From Sulfurimonadaceae bacterium (GTDB taxonomy: Bacteria; Campylobacterota; Campylobacteria; Campylobacterales; Sulfurimonadaceae), in assembly GCA_030610325.1 (NCBI GenBank), contig JAUWRZ010000034.1, positions 1 to 11,308 on the forward strand: DNA of 11,308 nt, read 5' to 3'. A program made the translations under genes and the position numbers. Under the pieces are notes generated by a model that saw only the letters and a program-made list of their open reading frames with translations, did not search any database and was not told the DNA's origin. Shown here piece by piece: positions 7,036 to 11,308 of the stretch (its first letter is position 1; every line of letters begins with the position of its first letter).

Positions 7036-7060
7036 ATCTTATTGTAAATGATAATAAGAT
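7036..7060. promoter_or_regulatory. Perfect 8-bp-arm dyad upstream of the GGDEF-EAL gene, overlapping a likely -10
   Basis: ATCTTATT (7036-7043), 9-base spacer, AATAAGAT (7053-7060). It lies 22 nt before the ATG at 7083 and overlaps GATAAT (7050-7055), a 5/6 match to a -10. That placement suits a repressor operator. The TGATAAT half resembles one arm of a Fur box, which would suit a site next to exbBD, but the second arm does not match. As RNA it would form an A/U-rich stem without a following U-run, so terminator function is unlikely. Confidence 0.45.
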
Positions 7061-7082
7061 CTGAATCAGAAACGGTATCCTT

Positions 7083-9905
7083 ATGAAAAATAGTGCCACT
7101 TGGTCGTCGACACTTGGGCAGATATTCACTCCTGCGCTTTGGTTGATGGCGAGACTCTCCTACTTCTACAAGAGTGCACTGCTGTTTGTCGCAGTGGTGA
7201 TCTTACTCTTTGCTACAGGTTATCTTTACATAGACCATCTTGACTCCGGTATTGAGAAGAACAGACAGCGACTGCATGGTGTCAATGTCAATAAAGCGCT
7301 CTTTGAACTCCTCTTCAGGACGGAGCGTTTTCGTGAGCAGGGGTACCTCTGTCTTCAGGGCGGCTGCACCATCAAAGACCCTCTGCTACTGCGTAAGCTG
7401 CTTGAGGAGGGACTCTCCTCTATTGATGAGCTGATCCGTTCGGGTGCTTACCATGCTGCGCTCGAACCGATGCTTGAAACACTTGCAGTAAACATCAAAA
7501 AAGCAGATAAAGCGATCATCCTTAAAGACTCTACCTACTATTTTCACCATATGAGTGATGTCATCGATAATATCATCGCCCTGATGGATCAGATAAATAT
7601 TCGCAGTATCTTATGGGATGAGGATGATATTGAGACAGTCCTTGGTATACAGGCGCTCTTTGACAGACTACCAAGGATAAGTGCTTTGACCGGTGAACTT
7701 CGCGGTCTGGGCAGCGGTATCTTGCAAGAAGGCTCTACTGACTCCGTGATGTATGGACATATCGTCGATGTGATGGGGGCACTGGAGATCAATCGTGTCG
7801 AGTTGGTATCGAGGATAGAGAAGCTGGTCGAACCAGAGCCGAAGCTGCAAGAGGCAGTCGAGGCGATAGTCAGTACACTGCGTACTTATGATAACTGGGT
7901 AGAGCGTGAGATCATCGAAGGGCAGATGTCCCGTGCTCCTCAGCTCTTTTTTGATCAGGGTACTAAAGTACTGGCAACGCAGAAAACACTCTTTGACCTG
8001 ATAGTACCGCGTCTCAAAGGTGAGATCCATAGGCACATCGATAAGGCCCAGCACACAAAAGACCTCATAATGGATACTTTGCTGTTAGCGTCGATGCTCT
8101 GGCTTTATCTGTTCATAGGCAGTTATATAGCTATACGCCGCTCCATAGATATGTTGATCGAGGTGACGGATGAGGTGGCGTCAGGACATCTGAAGACAAG
8201 GATGCCGGAGCAAGATAACGAGGAGTTTGACCATATTGCTTTTTCGATGAACCATATGATCACCTCTCTACATACCCGCAACTCACTCCTAAAAGCCTAT
8301 AAGAACGCACTTGATGAAGCGACACTGGTCAGCAAAACGGATGAGAAGGGAGTCATAACCTACATCAACACGACCTATGAGCGCTTATGCGGTTATACCC
8401 TTGATGAGGTGGCAGGTAAGACCAATGGCCTCTTTCGCAGCAGCAGTACCAGTGAGACCCAGATCAACATCGTATGGAAGACTATCCTGGCCAAAAAGAT
8501 CTATCATGGTGTCTTTGAGAACGTGGCTAAAGACGGCAGTAGTTTTTTTGTGAAAAGTACGATCGTGCCGATCCTTGATGAGAATGAGGACATCATCGAG
8601 TTTATGTCCATCATGTCAGATATCACAGTGCTTGTAGCACATGAGAAAGAGCTCGAAGAGCAGCTATACTCAGATAGCCTTACCGGACTTCCAAACAGAC
8701 TCTCTTTGCATGAAGCGATCCGTAGCAGTAAGGATGCGAAACTACTGCTGCTGGATGTAGACAGGTTCAGTATGATCAATACTATCTATGGAGAGGATGT
8801 CGGTGATGAGTTGATCATCGAGCTTGGTAAAAAACTCACTCTTTTGAAAAGTGATAGTGATCTTCAGCTGTTTCATCTGGGTTCGGATGAGTTTGCTGTG
8901 CTTGCAGATGGAAGGATAGACGATCTTCATTTCCAGGAAGATGTAGTCATGCTGGCACATTCACTTAACCCGGTCAGGCTACAGTGCTTTTCACATGAGA
9001 TCACTGTCCGTATAAGCATCGGCGCTGTCATAGCTTCACGTAATGATGGGAGACGACCATTGATAGCCATGGCCAGTATAGCGCTAAAAGAGGCCAAGAA
9101 ACGTCCGCGTTCCTACTTCTACTACTCCGATATCACAGACTCATCGCATCAGATAGAGGAGAACCTGGCTACTGTAGAGCGACTAGACCATGCCATCAAG
9201 AACGGGACGATCATCTGTCACTACCAGCCGATCTACAACGTACATACTGAGCGTGTAGAGAAGTTTGAAGGTCTGATGCGTCTTGTAGATAAAGAGGGTA
9301 AGACCCACTCACCAGATACTTTTATCAATGTGGCAAAAGGTGCCCGTCTGTATGGAAGTCTGACCCAGCAAGTCGTCTTGAACACTTTGGCTGTGGCTGA
9401 TCTAAATCCGGAGATGGTCTTTAGTATCAATATAGATGTCGAAGATATCAATGATACGCATACAGAAGCGTTTATCATCGATCAGCTTCATCGTTCTACT
9501 TGTGCGGAACGCATCATATTTGAACTGGTGGAGTCAGAGCAGATCGATAACAATGACCTTGTCAAAAGCTTTCTTGCACAGCTTAAAAGGCTGGGATGTA
9601 AGATCGCCATCGATGATTTTGGCAGTGGTTACTCCAATTATGCCTATCTGCTGGAGATGGGTATAGACATAGTCAAGATAGATGGTACCCTCATCACGAA
9701 CATAGATAAAGATAGAGATAAGCAGCGTATCGTCGCTTCGATCATCTCTATAGTCCATGAGTTGGGTATGGAGACAGTGACCGAGTTCGTCAATAGTCTT
9801 GCTATCTATGAGATGGTCGTCTCACTGGGTACAGACCATGTACAAGGTGTCTATATTGCCGCCGCCGCACAAGAGTTGAAGTCCGATATCAAAGAGATAG
9901 AGTGA
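7083..9905 (+). CDS. Membrane PAS-GGDEF-EAL protein, probable c-di-GMP phosphodiesterase (940 aa)
   Basis: Cyclic-di-GMP turnover protein of the inner membrane. Order: TM1 (~32-50), a mostly helical periplasmic region (~51-328), TM2 (~329-350), HAMP-like linker (to ~400), PAS (~408-522), GGDEF (~530-675), EAL (~695-935). The GGDEF starts normally (YSDSLTGLPNRLSL) but the signature is GSDEF (600-604), INTIYG replaces INDxYG, and no RxxD inhibitory site precedes it, so cyclase activity is doubtful. The EAL domain reads EGL (Glu729) yet keeps the catalytic set: Asn in SINID, Glu in ELVES, Asp844-Asp845 in DDFGSGYS, Lys in VKID, Glu in TEFV and Gln in VQG. Phosphodiesterase activity is therefore likely. 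The periplasmic region has just two cysteines, Cys90 and Cys95 (CLQGGC). ATG 7083 lacks a clear ribosome site; the next Met (22) lies just before TM1 and is no better. Confidence 0.93.
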   Translation: MKNSATWSSTLGQIFTPALWLMARLSYFYKSALLFVAVVILLFATGYLYIDHLDSGIEKNRQRLHGVNVNKALFELLFRTERFREQGYLCLQGGCTIKDPLLLRKLLEEGLSSIDELIRSGAYHAALEPMLETLAVNIKKADKAIILKDSTYYFHHMSDVIDNIIALMDQINIRSILWDEDDIETVLGIQALFDRLPRISALTGELRGLGSGILQEGSTDSVMYGHIVDVMGALEINRVELVSRIEKLVEPEPKLQEAVEAIVSTLRTYDNWVEREIIEGQMSRAPQLFFDQGTKVLATQKTLFDLIVPRLKGEIHRHIDKAQHTKDLIMDTLLLASMLWLYLFIGSYIAIRRSIDMLIEVTDEVASGHLKTRMPEQDNEEFDHIAFSMNHMITSLHTRNSLLKAYKNALDEATLVSKTDEKGVITYINTTYERLCGYTLDEVAGKTNGLFRSSSTSETQINIVWKTILAKKIYHGVFENVAKDGSSFFVKSTIVPILDENEDIIEFMSIMSDITVLVAHEKELEEQLYSDSLTGLPNRLSLHEAIRSSKDAKLLLLDVDRFSMINTIYGEDVGDELIIELGKKLTLLKSDSDLQLFHLGSDEFAVLADGRIDDLHFQEDVVMLAHSLNPVRLQCFSHEITVRISIGAVIASRNDGRRPLIAMASIALKEAKKRPRSYFYYSDITDSSHQIEENLATVERLDHAIKNGTIICHYQPIYNVHTERVEKFEGLMRLVDKEGKTHSPDTFINVAKGARLYGSLTQQVVLNTLAVADLNPEMVFSINIDVEDINDTHTEAFIIDQLHRSTCAERIIFELVESEQIDNNDLVKSFLAQLKRLGCKIAIDDFGSGYSNYAYLLEMGIDIVKIDGTLITNIDKDRDKQRIVASIISIVHELGMETVTEFVNSLAIYEMVVSLGTDHVQGVYIAAAAQELKSDIKEIE

Positions 9906-9932
9906 GATGTGGTACGCTTTAACGGGGATCAG

Positions 9933-9938
9933 TATAAA
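9933..9938 (+). promoter_or_regulatory. Possible -10 element of the glutaredoxin-like gene
   Basis: TATAAA lies 33 nt before the ATG at 9971 in the 65-base gap after the GGDEF-EAL gene. No convincing -35 is found at the usual spacing. An AAGGT ribosome site (9960-9964) stands 6 nt before the start. Weak evidence for independent transcription. Confidence 0.3.
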
Positions 9939-9970
9939 ATAGACCCTACAAAGAGAGACAAGGTAGTAAG

Positions 9971-10216
9971 ATGACAGAGAAGAAGCAAAAGAGGGTGGTG
10001 CTGTTCGTCAGTCCATCATGTAAGTGGTGTACGACAGCCAAGGCGTATCTTAAAAAGAACGCGGTCAAGTTTAAGGCTATCGATGTCACAAAAGATGAGA
10101 AAGCAGCTAAAGATTGTGCAAGTCATGGCTGTCGGGGAGTCCCTGTCTTGATGATCGGAAGTCGCTGGATCTGCGGCTTCGACCAAAAGAGCATCGATAA
10201 GATGCTCGGTCTTTAA
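9971..10216 (+). CDS. Glutaredoxin-like thioredoxin-fold protein (81 aa)
   Basis: Small cytoplasmic dithiol oxidoreductase of the glutaredoxin/thioredoxin fold. Visible are the first strand VVLFVSPS, the active-site CKWC (Cys17-Cys20) at the head of helix 1, the second strand VKFKAIDVTKD, the cis-proline loop GVPVL (Pro58) and the terminal GFD turn (69-71) typical of glutaredoxins. No signal peptide is present, so it is cytoplasmic. Three further cysteines (49, 54 and 68) are unusual for such a short protein: 49 and 54 lie just before the cis-Pro loop and could form a second disulfide or bind metal. Length is normal for a minimal glutaredoxin. ATG 9971 has AAGGT 6 nt upstream. CKWC rather than CPYC means NrdH-like or protein-disulfide roles are as likely as glutathione-dependent ones. 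Confidence 0.85.
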   Translation: MTEKKQKRVVLFVSPSCKWCTTAKAYLKKNAVKFKAIDVTKDEKAAKDCASHGCRGVPVLMIGSRWICGFDQKSIDKMLGL

Positions 10217-10251
10217 GACTTAGTCCTTAATACGCTTTCTCAAGCATCTTA
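10198..10251. repeat. 9-bp inverted repeat spanning two convergent stop codons, with a nested smaller repeat
   Basis: TAAGATGCT (10198-10206) and AGCATCTTA (10243-10251) are perfect complements around a 36-base centre that contains TTAAG/CTTAA (10213-10217 and 10226-10230). The structure covers the 3' ends of the glutaredoxin-like gene and the convergent 80-aa gene, whose stops are 10 bp apart. On the plus strand it is followed by AAAACGATTTTT. It could be a bidirectional terminator or transcript-end stabiliser. Because the arms are read in frame on both strands, both proteins carry a Lys-Met-Leu near the C-terminus. Confidence 0.4.
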
Positions 10252-10469
10252 AAACGATTTTTATTACTGTTCTCATCAGCATCCCCAGCTGGTGTGGCTT
10301 TTCCCTCTTCGACGGTGGATGACATCTGCGTCGAAAATACTTTTTTCTCCTGCGCCTCTACACTGTTTAACGAGGTGTTCAAAATATAGAACAATACCAT
10401 GATGAGGATGACTGCACTATAGAAGAGTAGGTAGTTTTTCATATGTTCATTGCTAAAAGGGTTCTGCAT
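10227..10469 (-). CDS. Small single-span membrane protein, unknown function (80 aa)
   Basis: Not recognised as a known family. The protein has a short polar N-terminus, one strongly hydrophobic span at ~13-31 (YLLFYSAVILIMVLFYIL), then a polar tail of about 50 residues rich in Ser, Glu, Lys and Asn (SVEAQEKKVFSTQ ... NRFKMLEKAY). No cysteine, no lipobox. With Lys11 before the span the tail may face the periplasm, but flanking charge is weak. The start at 10469 has only a poor GGAT-like site ~10 nt upstream; an in-frame ATG (Met10, base 10442) just before the span is the alternative. Stop codons of this gene and the convergent glutaredoxin-like gene are 10 bp apart. The membrane-like composition and neat convergent arrangement favour a real gene, but expression is not proven. 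Confidence 0.6.
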   Translation of the reverse strand: MQNPFSNEHMKNYLLFYSAVILIMVLFYILNTSLNSVEAQEKKVFSTQMSSTVEEGKATPAGDADENSNKNRFKMLEKAY

Positions 10470-10566
10470 GGCTTATATCCGTTTCGCTTTTATTGAGTGA
10501 AAGTCTACACAAATAGTTTGATGTTCTCTGGAATCACCGCTTTTTTGAGAGAAAATAGTCTGATTA

Positions 10567-10595
10567 TTGTTTTAAAAGTCTTATATAGCTATATA
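10567..10595 (+). promoter_or_regulatory. Possible promoter with a 14-bp palindrome before the truncated receiver gene
   Basis: TTGTTT (10567-10572) and TATATA (10590-10595), 17 nt apart, sit 18 nt before the ATG at 10614. TATATAGCTATATA (10582-10595) is a perfect palindrome that includes the -10-like hexamer, so it could be a regulator site, though low-complexity A/T makes chance plausible. The rest of the 144-base gap 10470-10613 holds no gene that I can see. Confidence 0.35.
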
Positions 10596-10613
10596 TGATC
10601 AGGAGTGTGGCAG

Positions 10614-10835
10614 ATGAAGATGGTCAAATCGATGCTTGAGTATACAAAGGCTTTGACTGTACTGTATGTGGAAGACGATATGACACTTCTTGATAGTACG
10701 ACGGAGTTGTTCAAAAACTACTTTAAGATGGTAGATACAGCTGCAGACGGGAACGAGGGGCTGGAGAGATATCTTGCATATAAAAAAGAGCATGATGTCT
10801 CTTATGATATGGTCATAACAGATGACACAGCCTAA
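10614..10835 (+). CDS. Truncated response-regulator receiver domain (73 aa)
   Basis: Residues ~15-71 are the first half of a CheY-like receiver: strand LTVLYVEDD with the acidic pair, helix LLDSTTELFKNYF, strand MVDTAADG, helix EGLERYLAYKK, and strand DMVITD ending in the presumptive phosphoacceptor Asp. The frame stops three residues later (DTA, TAA 10833). The MPxMxG loop, the Thr/Ser and Lys-Pro positions and helices 3-5 are absent; a normal receiver is ~120 residues. Neither other frame continues with receiver sequence, so a single-base frameshift does not explain it; loss of the 3' half by deletion is more likely. The start ATG 10614 has AGGAG 8 nt upstream; GTG 10605 is too close to that site. 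The last 14 nt overlap the next gene. Probably non-functional as a phosphoreceiver, yet its start signals look intact. Confidence 0.65.
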   Translation: MKMVKSMLEYTKALTVLYVEDDMTLLDSTTELFKNYFKMVDTAADGNEGLERYLAYKKEHDVSYDMVITDDTA

Positions 10836-11259
10836 AAAAGAGCTCTCCCTTGTTCATGATGATGAGGCACTAGATCAGGAGGTGATAGAGCAGATAGAGC
10901 ATCTTGTCAATGATGGTCTGCATGAACTTAGAGAGATCCTTGATGAGATCGATATGGTCGTGATAAGTATCATAAACAGTGTCAATACGATCGAGATGGA
11001 TACGTTGCCAAGGCTGATAAGACTTTTTGAGAAGTACGCCTCCATACTCCATCTCTACAGTTTTTTCAATGAACTCTCTCAAGCGATGAACATGTTTTCT
11101 CTGACTATGAAGGAGAACGTACTTCCCACAGATGAGCAGAGCAGTAAAAACGTATTTATGCTTTTAGAGAGTTTCATCTATGTCTTGGGCAGATGGGATC
11201 TTCGATTTTTAAAAGCCAGTCACAAGAGAGTAGTCTGGCTCTCTGAACGATCACGATGA
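10822..11259 (+). CDS. Unrecognised acidic, all-helical protein (145 aa)
   Basis: I cannot assign a function. The sequence looks entirely helical, opening with an acidic stretch (LVHDDEALDQEVIEQIEHL), followed by amphipathic helices (HELREILDEIDMVVISII, LPRLIRLFEKYASILHLYSF, VFMLLESFIYVLGRW). The C-terminus turns abruptly basic (KASHKRVVWLSERSR), unlike the rest, and may be altered. From memory it resembles acidic helical proteins of unknown function in Campylobacterota; this is unverified. No ribosome site precedes ATG 10822, which lies inside the truncated receiver frame with a 14-nt overlap, so translation probably depends on coupling. The stop TGA (11257-11259) overlaps the ATG of the next reading frame. 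No signal peptide or membrane span is present. A role linked to two-component signalling is only inferred from position. Confidence 0.6.
   Translation: MTQPKKELSLVHDDEALDQEVIEQIEHLVNDGLHELREILDEIDMVVISIINSVNTIEMDTLPRLIRLFEKYASILHLYSFFNELSQAMNMFSLTMKENVLPTDEQSSKNVFMLLESFIYVLGRWDLRFLKASHKRVVWLSERSR
10877..10886 (+). other. Internal perfect 10-nt Shine-Dalgarno-like sequence
   Basis: AGGAGGTGAT complements ten bases of the usual 16S rRNA 3' end, yet no ATG, GTG or TTG in a useful frame follows at the proper distance. It lies ~55 nt into the 145-aa gene and encodes part of QEVIEQ. It may slow ribosomes or be a coincidence of codon choice. Confidence 0.35.
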
Positions 11260-11308
11260 TGCGAGATGGTGACTTCTTTAAGAGACTCTTCTTTGAACCC
11301 AATGACCC
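11256..11308 (+). CDS. 5' start of a further gene, cut by the window edge
   Basis: Opens with ATG ATG at 11256-11261, overlapping the previous stop as ATGA, and stays open to the end of the window (MMRDGDFFKRLFFEPNDP). Only 17 full codons are visible, too few to recognise. No clear ribosome site is seen, which again suggests translational coupling. It could instead be a displaced part of the 145-aa protein; this needs the downstream sequence. Confidence 0.4.
   Translation, partial: MMRDGDFFKRLFFEPND

Noticed and set aside
7036..7060. Full Fur box
   Set aside because: Only one arm (TGATAAT) resembles the Fur consensus; the other half does not, so only a generic operator is claimed.
7014..7082. 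Intrinsic terminator after exbD
   Set aside because: The dyad here is A/T-rich and not followed by a T-run; the TTTTT at 7027-7031 has no stem before it.
10821..10840. Simple frameshift explaining the short receiver
   Set aside because: Neither alternative frame after the stop encodes the expected MPxMxG loop or later receiver motifs, so a one-base error does not restore the domain.
1..11308. CRISPR array, tRNA/rRNA, insertion sequence or phage attachment site
   Set aside because: No short regularly spaced repeats, cloverleaf, transposase or terminal repeats were seen on reading; the SBBP repeats are protein-level and diverged in DNA.

Overview
The window looks like chromosomal DNA of a Campylobacterota (Epsilonproteobacteria) bacterium, probably a free-living Sulfurovum/Sulfurimonas-type organism. 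This is inferred from the style of the proteins (a histidine kinase H-box of the HELNLP kind, a short ExbB2-type channel, a ManB-type phosphohexomutase, a class II PyrC), tight gene packing, frequent overlaps and moderate G+C. No RNA gene, CRISPR array, insertion sequence or transposase is visible.

Layout. (1) 1-1296 (+): the 3' end of a large secreted or surface protein, with the tail of a fibronectin-III-like domain followed by seven W-initiated SBBP-type repeats, enough for one complete seven-bladed beta-propeller. (2) 1242-1955 (-): an HRDC-domain protein whose 3' end overlaps the propeller gene tail-to-tail by 55 bp. (3) A divergent promoter region (about 1956-2145), then manB (phosphomannomutase/phosphoglucomutase) and pyrC (dihydroorotase). 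(4) 4687-7013 (+): a compact set of an OmpR-type response regulator (TTG start), a histidine kinase with almost no periplasmic loop, ExbB and ExbD. Overlaps are 11, 11 and -9 nt, so these are almost certainly co-transcribed and probably translationally coupled. No TonB follows. (5) 7083-9905 (+): a 940-residue membrane-bound PAS-GGDEF-EAL protein preceded by a perfect 8-nt-arm dyad. (6) 9971-10216 (+): a small glutaredoxin-like protein, convergent with an 80-residue single-span membrane protein (10227-10469, -). (7) 10614-11308 (+): a receiver domain cut off at its phosphoacceptor Asp, overlapping an unrecognised 145-residue helical protein, which itself overlaps (ATGA) the start of a further gene running off the window.

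How it fits together. manB and pyrC are housekeeping genes (sugar-phosphate interconversion for surface polysaccharide; pyrimidine synthesis). The two-component/ExbBD block suggests that energisation of outer-membrane transport is controlled by, or sensed through, a membrane-embedded kinase. The GGDEF-EAL protein is probably a cyclic-di-GMP phosphodiesterase with a helical periplasmic sensor containing a lone cysteine pair. The most irregular part is the right end, where a half receiver is joined to overlapping, poorly recognisable genes. I see no strong evidence for a wholly new system. The kinase-ExbBD coupling and the truncated-receiver cluster are the best candidates for follow-up.
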